In this document: one piece after another, positions 51,050 through 59,712 of the stretch
Numbering within the stretch: the first letter of the stretch is position 1
How the letters are laid out: the number at the start of each line of letters is the position of its first letter
Source: Streptomyces akebiae
GTDB taxonomy: Bacteria; Actinomycetota; Actinomycetes; Streptomycetales; Streptomycetaceae
Direction: 5' to 3'
DNA length: 64,000 nucleotides
Assembly (NCBI RefSeq): GCF_019599145.1
Contig: NZ_CP080647.1
Coordinates: 9,920,001-9,984,000 of the forward strand
Translations under genes and position numbers: made by a program
The notes under the pieces: generated by a model
Told to the model about the DNA's origin: nothing
What the model saw: only the letters and a program-made list of their open reading frames with translations
Databases searched by the model: none

Positions 51050-54000
51050 TCACTGCGCCCGGGTCAGCTCCGTGTTCCCGGCACGGGAGCAGACGAGGGA
51101 CACCGCTCGGTCGGGATCCACGACGTACCGCTGGAGCGGGACGTACGCGCCGCCCGCGTACGGCGTGGTGCTGTCCGGGCTGAAGGCGAGCGTGTCGACG
51201 CTCCCACCGGGGGTGGGCAGAGAAGGGCCGAGGGGTTGCCGGGTCGCGATGTCCCAGAGTTGGACGGTGCCCGCGTCGCCACCCACGGCGAGTGTGCCGC
51301 CGTCCGGGCTGAACGCGAGAGCCGTGATCGTCTCGGCCGAGTCGTAGGACGGATCGACGGGCGTCAGAAAGACGTTCCTCAGGATGCCCGCCCGGTGCCG
51401 GAGGTCGCCGTCCCAGACGGCCACTCGCCCTGTCCCGTCGCCGGCCGCCAGCAGGGAACCGTCGGGAGCGAAGGCGATCCTTTCGACGGCGTCGTGCTGG
51501 ACGAGGTCATGGGCGGGGGACCGGCCCGCTCGGACGAGGCGGTTGTCGGTCACGAGCAGGCCGCCGTCCGGGCTGACGGCCAGATGACCGCCGCCCGGGC
51601 CCGGGAGGAGTGTCGTCCTCCGCCCACGCGTGGTGTCCCACGTCTCGTTGACGAAGCCGTCGGGAGTCCCACGTGCGGTGAGGAGCGTACGACCGCCAGG
51701 TCCCAGGGCGATCGTGTCCCTGGGCTCCGTGTACGCCGCCGTTGGCGTCGCGGCCGCCGTCGCCAGGTCCACCGTGGTCCTGACGCGTCCGGCGGCCACG
51801 TCCCACACCGTCAGACGTTGCGACGCCGTGTCCCCGCCGGGGACGGAGACTCCGTACGCGAACGCGTTTCCGTCGGGGCTGAAGGACAGCAAAGGCTCGG
51901 TGACGTCCCCGAGGGTCGTCGGGATGCCGGTGCGGAAGACGGGACGTGACGGGGTCGGCAGGGTGCGCAGCAGACGGCCGTCGCGCGTGCTCCGCAGCTG
52001 GAAGACGTAGCGGTCGCGAGTGCGTTCGGCGGTGGCGAGCGTCCTGCCGTCCGGGCTGAGCCGGACCCCGGCGAACGGACTCGTCCGCCAAGCGCGAGTG
52101 AGCGTCGTGGTGAGGTCGAGCGTGTGGACCGTGCCCCCTTCGAGGTACCGCAGCAGGGGCCGCGAGGAGTGCCAGGCGAGACCGGAGAGCGACTCGTTGT
52201 CCAAGGAGTGCCGGAAAACGGGGACGCCGCCGCTGGGCAGACGCCACACTCTGATCTCCTGGCCATCCCCGGTCGCGAGAAGCGCGCTGTTCGCGCTCAC
52301 GGCGGTCCAAAGGGCACCGGGGTGGGCCACGTCGGCGAGCGCTCGCCCGGACGTGGTGTCCCATACACGCGTCCGGCCCCCGGTGAGAGCGAGCAGTCGG
52401 CCGTCGGTGAGAGCGAGGCGGGTGCCGTCGCCACAGACGCCCCGAGTGCTCGTCCAGGCACCGGACCGGACGCTTCGCGTGGAGGTGTCCCATACCTGCG
52501 GGGACCGGCCGCGCGGGCAGACGGCCAGCAGCCGGTCGTCGTCGGCCGCCGCGGCGGGCTCCCCCTGCCGGCCGACGGGGTCCGGAAGATCAGATGGCCG
52601 TCGGTGAGGGAGTAGAGCTCAGCCCGGTCGTCGAACATGTTCGTCACCAGGTGATCGCGGCCCCTTGCCCCGAAGCGCACGGTGTTCCTGAGCGGCAGGG
52701 GATCCCCGATCCAGCGCCTCGTCCGGGTGTCCCACAGCCGCTGGATCCTGTCAGCGGTCAGGATGACGAGCACCCGGCCGCCCGGACCCGCGGCGAGTAT
52801 CGCCCCGTGAGGTACCGGCCCGGAGGCGATACGGCGGTGGGTGCCCACATCCCACCTCCGCCAGGTGGTGTTGTCGCTGGTGCTGAGCAGTGTGTGCCCG
52901 GAGGTGTCGAGGAACCGCGCCGGGTCGTCACCGGGCGCCGGGTCGGTGAAGTTGCCCAGTTCGCGCTGGGCCAGCGCCCCCAGCAGCGCTCGGCGGGAAT
53001 CGGGCAGCGGGGAGATGCGCCATGCGGCGACGCCGAGCAGCATCGCGGTGCGCGGGTCGGTGCTGCGCAGCGCGTCGGCGACCGCGGCCACTCTGCGGGC
53101 CGCCGCGTCGGTGCTCTGCTCCTCGCTGTCCTGACGCAGTCGCACGGCGGTCAGGCCGACGACCAGGGCGACTGCCAGCACGGCGCAGAGCGAGGCGGTG
53201 AGCGTGCGGCTCCGGCGCCGGGCCCGGGTGGCGGCCCGCTCCTCCGTCGCCCGCTGCTCCGCCGCGGCGGCCAGGAAGGCCGTTTCCTCGGAGGTCAGAC
53301 CGTCGTAGTCGTGGCCCGCGCCCGCGAACAGTTCCTCGGCCCGCGCCAGGCGGGTGCCCCGGTAGAGCGTGCCCGGGTCGCGGGCATGCTGCAGCCAGGT
53401 GCGGGCGGCGTCGGTGAGCTGCCGGTGGTGGCGCAGCCGCTCCCGGTCCGCGTCGATCCACTCGCGCAGCCGCGGCCGGCAGGTGATGAGCGCCTCGTGG
53501 GCGAGCTGCACTCCGGCGTCGTCGGTGGTCAGCAGCCGGGCCCGGGTCAGCCGCCCGGCGACGGCCCGCACGTCGGGGTCCTCCCACCCGGCCATCTCCT
53601 CCCGGCTGAGTGGGCGGCGGGTGTCGGCGTTGCCCTGGCCGGGCTCGACCATGCGCGGGAGCAGGTGCCGGGCGGCGTGCGCCTGCGCCGGTGAGAGTTC
53701 CCCGTACGCCTCCTCGGCGCTGGCCGCGATCGCGCCGCGTACTCCGCCGGCCGCTTCGTACGCGGCCAGGGTGAGCATCCGTCCCTTGCGCCGCCGCCAG
53801 GTCTCCAGCAGGGCGTGGGACAGCATCGGCAGTCCGCCGGGCTCGTCGAGCACGTCCTCGACGATCCGCGCGGTCAGGGTCCGCTCCACGATGAGCCCGG
53901 CCGCCTGCGCGGGGCCGATCACCGCCTCGCGCAGCTCATCGGCGGTCATGGGCCTGACCAGCAGCCCGCTCCTGTGGAGCGCCTCCGCCAGGCGCGGGTG

Positions 54001-54751
54001 CTCGGCGCACCGTACGTAGAAGTCGGATCGCACGGCGATGAGCACGCGCAGTCGGCTTCCCGGATCGCGCGCGGCAAGCAGAAGGTCGAGGAAGCGGTCC
54101 CGCTCGGCGCGGTCGCGGCAGAGGTGAAGGCCTCCTCGAACTGATCCACCACCACCCAGCACTCCGGGTCGTCGGCCTCCGGCGTGAGCAGATGTCCGAA
54201 GGTGGTGGCGGGCCGCGCCCCCGGGGTGAGGATCCGAAGGACAGCCTGACGCCCCTGCTGCGCGATCCTCTCCCGCAGCAGGGGAATCAGCCCGGCCCGC
54301 AGCAGGGAGGACTTGCCGCTGCCGGACGCTCCGAACACCACGGCGAACGGGGATCCGCACGCCAGCTCGCTCAGTTCGTCGACCATGCGGTCCCGGCCGA
54401 AGAACAGCTCGCGGTCGTCCGGCTCGAAGCGCGCCAGGCACGGTAGGGCGGTGCGGTGTCGGCATCCTGCTGGCGCTCCTCCCCGGCCAGCGCCTCGGCC
54501 CCCGCCCACCGCGCCTCCCACGCAGTGGGGTCCTCCTCCCCACAGGCCTGGACGTACGCCCGGAGCACGGCCAACGACGGCAGGCGTTCGCCGCTCGCGG
54601 CCTTCGCCAGGGTCGTCACCGAGAAGCCGGCCTTCTTCGCCATGGCCCGGTACGACACATTGCCCGCCGCGCGACGCAGCTCCCGAAGATCATGGGCGAG
54701 CCGATGCACGGGACCGGCCGCCGGGTCGACCGGTAGTTCGGGACGCCCCAT
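51050..54751 (-). pseudogene. Decayed HTH - STAND NTPase - beta-propeller signalling protein
   Basis: Ancestral product of about 1,230 residues: N-terminal XRE-type HTH (from ATG 54751, with SYRAMAKKAGFSVTTLAKAASGE cut to AMAKKAGFSVTTLAKAA), then an nSTAND-type NTPase (RFEPDDRELFFGRD, P-loop GASGSGKSSLL, VVVDQFEEAFT), one membrane helix (about 53210-53150) and a C-terminal WD40-like propeller (repeats such as LAFSPDGGTLAVGGDAG and VQLWDI). The frame is broken three times, near 54440, 54128 and 52585, each time as if one base were lost. Between breaks codon use is normal, so decay is recent, or the sequence has three errors. Such proteins are signalling or defence-type switches; this copy should give no full product. 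Confidence 0.85.
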
Positions 54752-54945
54752 CGCGAAGCCTCTTTCACGTAACAAGGAGAACAAGCTGATCAGCAGCACA
54801 AGGTACTTTTCGTCCCGCTCGGGCGAGAACCCCATCCGACTGTGATGTCCGCCGGAGAGGCTGTTCGCACCAGCGGCGCTCAACCCCGTTCGGCACCGTT
54901 CGAGTTCGTGGCACGATGTGCGGATGACGACGAACCGAAAGGTCC

Positions 54946-55341
54946 ATGCCGCGTAGACGGCCAGGACGCATCCGGGCCGGTATTCCGCGCGACCGGACAC
55001 GGAAAGCGGTGCCTATCATCGACGGCCTGTCCTCGCGTGCACTGTCCGAGATCTTCCGTCTCGAACGCACTCGCAACTATCTGAGGCCAGGAGACGTCGG
55101 TACGGCCATGCGTTTGTGGAGGGACTACGTCCACCTTCCCGAGCGTCAGCTGTGGCACGACTACGAGTGGGGGAACACGCACTGGTACTGCTGCGGCGAT
55201 CCCCTCGAAGCCCGTGCACTCCTCGATACCGTCATGCAGGCCATGTCGCCCCAGAACGCCCGCGAACTCCGAAGGATCGTCAGCCGGTTCGACGCCCTCC
55301 GGAAGCAACCCTCACCGCCCTACGACCTGGGCGAGGGTTGA
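54946..55341 (+). CDS. Conserved-looking hypothetical protein
   Basis: A 131-residue soluble protein. It starts with an Arg-rich stretch, then a compact, helical region with many aromatic residues and a paired cysteine (HDYEWGNTHWYCCGDPLEAR) near residue 75 and ends in LRRIVSRFDALRKQ. I do not recognise a family, though the composition looks like a folded domain. ATG 54946 follows AAAGG. It is divergent from the decayed STAND gene, 195 bp away, and may share its promoter region. Confidence 0.62.
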   Translation: MPRRRPGRIRAGIPRDRTRKAVPIIDGLSSRALSEIFRLERTRNYLRPGDVGTAMRLWRDYVHLPERQLWHDYEWGNTHWYCCGDPLEARALLDTVMQAMSPQNARELRRIVSRFDALRKQPSPPYDLGEG

Positions 55342-55695
55342 AGAACAAGCTCCACCGCCCGCGAAGTTCCGCGTTCACCGTGTTCGGTCGACGTCGTGTG
55401 TCGGCAGGCACGGCCCGCCGACGGTCAGGCGACGGCGGGGGGTGGTCGAGAACCGCGGCGCCCAGCGGTTGGTGACGGATACGGGTCCGCAGGGCCGGCT
55501 CGCGGCCGGTCGGTTCCACGAAGTGCGTCGCGGCAGGCAGCGCGGCGAGAGTACGGCAGCGATCCTCACACCTCGGTCAACTACCCACCCCGGTACGAAG
55601 ATCAGATGACTGCATAGGGTGGGACCCGTGAGAAGCAGCGACACCGGTGCGGCAGTCGCGTGTCCGAGCGCGACCGAGGGGGAGACCACCGTCCG
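55342..55695. other. Intergenic stretch upstream of mraY copy
   Basis: About 350 bp with no supported gene. It should hold the promoter of the mraY-like gene. An in-frame GTG at 55660 could extend that protein by 12 residues; GGGGAGA at 55678-55685 favours ATG 55696. Nothing else was recognised. Confidence 0.5.
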
Positions 55696-56763
55696 ATGAA
55701 CCAGATCCTGTACGCCGGGGCCATCGGCCTGTTCCTGACGCTGATCGGCACCCCGCTGCTGATCAAGCTGCTGGCCCGAAAGGGATACGGCCAGTTCATC
55801 CGCGACGACGGCCCGCGCGGCCACGCCGGCAAGCGCGGTACTCCCACCATGGGCGGCATCGCCTTCATCCTGGCCACCCTCGTCGCCTACGCCGCGACCA
55901 AGGTCATCACCGGCGAGAGCCCGACCTACCCCGGTGTCCTGGTGCTGTTCCTCATGGCGGGCATGGGCGTGGTCGGCTTCCTGGACGACTACATCAAGAT
56001 CGTGAAGCGTCGGTCGCTGGGACTGCGGGCCGGGGCCAAGATGGCCGGCCAGTTGATCGTCGGCATCGTGTTCGCCCTGCTCGCCATCCGGTTCGCGGAC
56101 GACCGGGGACAGACGCCGGCCTCCCTGAAGGTGTCGTTCGTCACCGACTTCGGCTGGACCATCGGTCCGGTGCTGTTCGTCGTGTGGGCCCTGTTCATGA
56201 TCCTGGCCATGTCGAACGGGGTGAACCTGACCGACGGTCTGGACGGCCTCGCCACCGGCGCGTCGGTCATGGTCTTCGGCGGCTACACCTTCATCGGTCT
56301 GTGGCAGTTCCAGAACTCGTGCGCCAACGCCCTCGAACTCACCGACCCCGCCTCCTGCATAGAGGTGCGCGACCCGCTCGACCTCGCCGTCGTCGCGGCC
56401 GCGCTGATGGGCGCCTGTTTCGGGTTCCTCTGGTGGAACACCTCGCCCGCCAAGATCTTCATGGGAGACACCGGGTCCCTGGCACTCGGCGGCGCGCTCG
56501 CCGGTCTCGCCATCTGCTCCCGCACGGAACTGCTCCTGGCCGTCCTCGGCGGGCTGTTCGTCCTGATCACGATGTCGGTGGTCATCCAGGTCGGCTCGTT
56601 CAAACTGACCGGCAAGCGCGTCTTCCGGATGGCCCCGCTCCAGCACCACTTCGAACTCAAGGGCTGGTCCGAGGTCCTGGTCGTGGTCCGCTTCTGGACC
56701 ATCCAGGGCATCTGTGTGATCGCCGGCCTCGGGCTGTTCTACGCGGGGTGGGCCGCGAGCTGA
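55696..56763 (+). CDS. mraY: MraY-type phospho-MurNAc-pentapeptide transferase, orphan copy
   Basis: Transfers phospho-MurNAc-pentapeptide from UDP to undecaprenyl phosphate, the first membrane step of peptidoglycan synthesis. The 355-residue, ten-helix protein keeps the catalytic Asp97-Asp98 in FLDDYIKI, the [12 protein letters not shown] loop, [11 protein letters not shown] and the HHFELKGW loop, so it looks active. ATG 55696 is the start. Neither murF nor murD is beside it, so it lies outside a dcw cluster and is probably a second copy. Extra MraY copies sometimes protect producers of MraY-targeting nucleoside antibiotics; nothing in this window encodes such a compound. Confidence 0.93.
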   Translation: MNQILYAGAIGLFLTLIGTPLLIKLLARKGYGQFIRDDGPRGHAGKRGTPTMGGIAFILATLVAYAATKVITGESPTYPGVLVLFLMAGMGVVGFLDDYIKIVKRRSLGLRAGAKMAGQLIVGIVFALLAIRFADDRGQTPASLKVSFVTDFGWTIGPVLFVVWALFMILAMSNGVNLTDGLDGLATGASVMVFGGYTFIGLWQFQNSCANALELTDPASCIEVRDPLDLAVVAAALMGACFGFLWWNTSPAKIFMGDTGSLALGGALAGLAICSRTELLLAVLGGLFVLITMSVVIQVGSFKLTGKRVFRMAPLQHHFELKGWSEVLVVVRFWTIQGICVIAGLGLFYAGWAAS

Positions 56764-56817
56764 GAGGTCCGCGCGTGACGCCCGGCCCGCCGCCCGGCCC
56801 GCCGATCCGTCGGGGCT

Positions 56818-57354
56818 CTAGGAGGCGTCGGGCGTCACCCGGAAGACCACGTGGCGGCGCAGTGGTCCCTCCGGCACGGTCCCGTCGTCGACATCCTCGT
56901 TCGGGTTCCGGGTCATGCCGAGACGGCGCATCACCGCCTGGGAGCGGAGGTTGCCGGCCGTGGTCACCGCGAGGATCTCGGGGAGCCGGAGGTGCTCGAA
57001 GCCGAAGTCCACGACCGCCCGCCCGGCCTCGGTGGCGTAGCCATGGCCCCACGCCGTACGCGCGAGTCGCCAGCCGGCCTCCACCCCGGAGAACGGCATG
57101 TCCTCGTCCACCGGATCCAGCCCGGCGAAACCGATGAACCGCCCCGTGGCCCGTACCTCCACTGCCCACCACCCCCAGCCCCGCCGGTCGAGGTCCGTCT
57201 GGAAGCGGGCGGCGGACGCATCACTCTGTTCCCTTGTGAGGACGTCCGGGAAGTGTTCGCGGACCTCCGGGTCGGCGTTCATGGCCGCCCAGGGAGCGAG
57301 GTCGGACTCCCGCCAGTCGCGCAGGAGGAGGCGTTCGGTTCGTAGGTCGGGCAT
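56818..57354 (-). CDS. GNAT acetyltransferase (RimJ/RimL-like)
   Basis: A 178-residue acetyl-CoA-dependent N-acetyltransferase. The opening DLRTERLLLRDWRESDLAPW is the RimJ/RimL type, and the acetyl-CoA site is at AWGHGYATEAGRAVVDFGF (near residue 100), cut here to HGYATEAGRAVVDF. The ending (NPNEDVDDG... RRHVVFRVT) fits the same branch. ATG 57354 is the start. Acceptor substrate unknown; ribosomal-protein modification should not be assumed. It stands between mraY and an unrelated small operon. Confidence 0.9.
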   Translation of the reverse strand: MPDLRTERLLLRDWRESDLAPWAAMNADPEVREHFPDVLTREQSDASAARFQTDLDRRGWGWWAVEVRATGRFIGFAGLDPVDEDMPFSGVEAGWRLARTAWGHGYATEAGRAVVDFGFEHLRLPEILAVTTAGNLRSQAVMRRLGMTRNPNEDVDDGTVPEGPLRRHVVFRVTPDAS

Positions 57355-57529
57355 CGGATGAAGGTAACGCGATCACGGGGTGGGGGCGATCGGATATCCG
57401 GGGCGGGGGCGGGGGCGGGGACGTGGACCCGGCCCCGACGCGTCGCTGACAGGGTGACGACGACTGTGCGCCCCCGTTCGCGGCGGCGCGCTGTCCGGCG
57501 CCGACTCCCCGGCGGGCACGCGCCGCCGG

Positions 57530-58081
57530 TCACAGTCCGCCGCTCGCCCCCAGGTCCAGGCGCACCGCTCGCAGGTGGTCGGTCAGGGGGCCGAGGCCCA
57601 CGTCCCGGCGGCGTTCGTCGACGGACTCGGGGTGGCGGATGGGGTAGGGGAAGAGGGTGCCGGGGTCGATGCGGGTGCCGTAGAACTGGGGCTGGTTCAG
57701 GGCGACGGCGCAGTGGTCGGCGATGTAGGCGTGGTGCACCCCCGGGCAGCGGCCGTCGGCGACGGCCTCGGCGATCAGGTCGCGGCAGGTGAGCTGGAAG
57801 CCGAGGTCGGGGGAGTGCAGCAGGAGCATGAGAGCCGCCGTCGAGGCAGGTTCGCCGACCGACTCGGCGGTGGGCCACCCGTGGCGGGCGACGATCACGC
57901 GCAGGGCGTCGCCGTTGCCGGTGTGGCACGCGGCGATACGGTCCCTGGCCCGTGCGGTGGGCGCGGACCGGGCCTCCTGGGCCAGCCGCCGTTCGTCCTC
58001 GGCCCGGCGGATCAGCTCGGCGGCGAGCGCCCGCATGCCGGGCGGCCCGGTGCCGGGCACGGGTTGCGACGTGGGTTCCAT
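57530..58081 (-). CDS. DUF6624 domain protein
   Basis: A 183-residue soluble protein of unknown function. The DUF6624 pattern is clear: a variable helical N-terminus, then IVARHGWPTAESVGEPASTAALMLL near residue 65 (core RHGWPTAESVG), LLHSPDLGFQLTCRDLI, AYIADHCAV and QPQFYGTRI. ATG 58081 is the start; the HATPase gene ends 14 bp upstream, so the two are very likely co-transcribed. That pairing hints at a role in a sigma-factor or kinase-like switch, which is inference. Confidence 0.82.
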   Translation of the reverse strand: MEPTSQPVPGTGPPGMRALAAELIRRAEDERRLAQEARSAPTARARDRIAACHTGNGDALRVIVARHGWPTAESVGEPASTAALMLLLHSPDLGFQLTCRDLIAEAVADGRCPGVHHAYIADHCAVALNQPQFYGTRIDPGTLFPYPIRHPESVDERRRDVGLGPLTDHLRAVRLDLGASGGL

Positions 58082-58095
58082 GGCCGGGGCGTTCT

Positions 58096-58515
58096 TCACA
58101 CCGGCTCCCGGACGGCGAGCGAGAACCACACCCTCTTGCCCGCGTCCCCCGGCTCCGGCGGCTCGGTGCCCCAGTCGTCGGCCAGCGCGGAGACGATGGA
58201 CAGTCCCCGCCCGGACTCGCCGCACGAGGTCACCGTGCGGGGGCGGGGCGGCACGGGCGAGGAGTCGGCGAGGGTGACGCGCAGTTCGCGCCCGGAGCTT
58301 TCGAGGACCACGGCGATGGTGTCGGCGGGGTCGGCGCTCGCGTGCCGGACCGCGTTGGCGAAGAGTTCGTCGGTGGCGAGGACCGCGTCGTCGAGGATCG
58401 CGGAGAGCTCCCAACGGGCGAGGTGTGCCGCCACCGTGCGCCGTACTCCGGCGGCGCACGAAGGGTGCGCGGGAACCGCCATCCGGACGAGGCGCGACCT
58501 CTCTGGGGAGATCAA
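58096..58515 (-). CDS. Anti-sigma-factor-type HATPase (RsbW-like)
   Basis: A protein of about 139 residues with the GHKL ATPase fold found in the many RsbW-like Streptomyces regulators. It has VLATDELFANAVRHA (N-box), LADSSP (shortened G1 box) and GRGLSIVSALADDWG (G2). It probably binds ATP and a partner protein (sigma factor or anti-sigma antagonist). The start is uncertain: I chose TTG 58515, which has GGTGAGG upstream; ATG 58482 and GTG 58578 are alternatives. It precedes the DUF6624 gene in an apparent operon and is divergent from the SDR gene across an unusual repeat region. Confidence 0.82.
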   Translation of the reverse strand: MISPERSRLVRMAVPAHPSCAAGVRRTVAAHLARWELSAILDDAVLATDELFANAVRHASADPADTIAVVLESSGRELRVTLADSSPVPPRPRTVTSCGESGRGLSIVSALADDWGTEPPEPGDAGKRVWFSLAVREPV

Positions 58516-58678
58516 GGCAACCTCACCGCGCCCGGGGGTCGTCCCGCCCCGCCGGACGGGGCGTCGTGGACGCTCCACCCGGGGTCGTGCGCTGCCGCGT
58601 CAGGGATCCGTCGGCGGGACGTACCGACACTGACCGCCGTCATCGAGTTTCCTCCACATCCTCGAAGGTGGTTTTCCC

Positions 58679-58725
58679 GGGGGTGCTGTTCCTGGGGGTG
58701 CTGTTGTCGAAGACAACAGCACCCC
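58679..58725. repeat. Tandem GGGGGTGCTGTT repeats forming a 14-bp hairpin
   Basis: GGGGGTGCTGTT occurs at 58679-58690 and 58694-58705, and an inverted copy AACAGCACCCC at 58715-58725. The second and third form a perfect 14-bp stem (58695-58708 with 58712-58725) around loop GAA. It lies in a divergent promoter region, not at a gene end, so an operator or RNA switch is more likely than a terminator. Confidence 0.7.
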
Positions 58726-58789
58726 GCACACAAAACGCCAGGTGGTGGAGGGGTTGTGCAGTTGCGGGCGGGTAGTGGCGCCCGCTGGA

Positions 58790-58795
58790 TAGGTT
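58790..58795 (+). promoter_or_regulatory. -10 box of leaderless SDR gene
   Basis: TAGGTT is followed by seven bases and then ATG 58803, the spacing expected for a leaderless transcript. No ribosome site is present upstream of the ATG. Confidence 0.6.
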
Positions 58796-58802
58796 CCCCA
58801 TC

Positions 58803-59684
58803 ATGGTGAACGTCGACGAGAGCCCGTCCCTGCGGGAGCGGTACGTCCCCGCCGGGTGGCCCGGCATGCGGGGCAAGAGGGTGGTGGTCACCGGGGGTAC
58901 CCGGGGCCTGGGCGAGGGCGTCGTACGGCTGCTGCTCGCCGAGGGAGCCCATGTGGCGACCTGTGCGCGCCGGTCGGCGGGGCTGACGGCGCTGGGTGAC
59001 TCCTTGGCGGGGGACGAACGGGCCCGGCTGTTCACCGGCGCGCTCGACGTCACCGAGCCGGGACGGCTGGAGGACTTCGTCACTGCTGCGGCGAAACGTT
59101 TCGGCGCCGCCGAGGGCAGGGTGAACGGTCGAGACGACATGGACGGCCCCGACCGTCTCGACGGCCTCGTGGCCTGCGTCGGTGGTTCCCGGGGCGGCAC
59201 GTTCGAGCAGGCGGACGGCGCCGACTGGGCGGCCACCTGGGAACTGAACGTCGGGCACACCGCACGTCTCGTCCGCGCCGCGCTGCCGCGTCTGCGCGCC
59301 GCCGGCGGTGGCTCGGTCGTGCTGATCGGCTCCGTCTCGGGCTGGAAGCCAGGGCCGCCCGCCCAGTACGGGGTGGCGAAGAGCGCGCTGATCCAGCTGG
59401 CCGCCTCCCTGGCCCGCGAGCTGGGCCCGGACCGCGTCCGCGTCAACGTCGTCTCGCCCGGCTCGATGCTGATCCCGGGCCGCCGCTGGGACCGGATGCG
59501 CCGAGAGGATCCCCGGGCGTACGAGGCGTTCGTCGGGGCGGAGCTGCCGACCGGTGCCCCCGTCACCCCGCACGAGGTGGCCCGCACGGTGGTGTTCCTG
59601 CTCTCCGACTGGGCGACCGGTGTCTCCGGCGTGCACCTGCCGGTGGACCGGGCCCAGAACGCCCCCTCGCCGGAAGGCTACTGA
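58803..59684 (+). CDS. Short-chain dehydrogenase/reductase
   Basis: A 293-residue NAD(P)H-dependent oxidoreductase. The cofactor motif TGGTRGLGEG is at about residues 30-39, the catalytic Ser in LIGSVSGW near 178, and Tyr-x-x-x-Lys in QYGVAKSAL near 190, followed by the N-S-P loop VNVVSPGS. A loop rich in Asp/Arg/Gly (RVNGRDDMDGPDRLDG, residues about 105-120) is longer than in typical SDRs. Start is the leaderless ATG 58803. Substrate unknown. It converges on an NsdA-like regulator. Confidence 0.9.
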   Translation: MVNVDESPSLRERYVPAGWPGMRGKRVVVTGGTRGLGEGVVRLLLAEGAHVATCARRSAGLTALGDSLAGDERARLFTGALDVTEPGRLEDFVTAAAKRFGAAEGRVNGRDDMDGPDRLDGLVACVGGSRGGTFEQADGADWAATWELNVGHTARLVRAALPRLRAAGGGSVVLIGSVSGWKPGPPAQYGVAKSALIQLAASLARELGPDRVRVNVVSPGSMLIPGRRWDRMRREDPRAYEAFVGAELPTGAPVTPHEVARTVVFLLSDWATGVSGVHLPVDRAQNAPSPEGY

Positions 59685-59712
59685 GGCAGGCCCCCGCCGC
59701 GCCGCGCCCACC

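Noticed and set aside
50823..51053. Short minus-strand frame ending FITAEQAGVTGN
   Set aside because: No ribosome site, domain or codon bias; composition suggests chance.
59128..59162. Nine-base inverted repeat GTCGAGACG / CGTCTCGAC inside the SDR gene
   Set aside because: It lies within coding sequence that encodes an Asp/Arg-rich loop. One such repeat is expected by chance in this composition.
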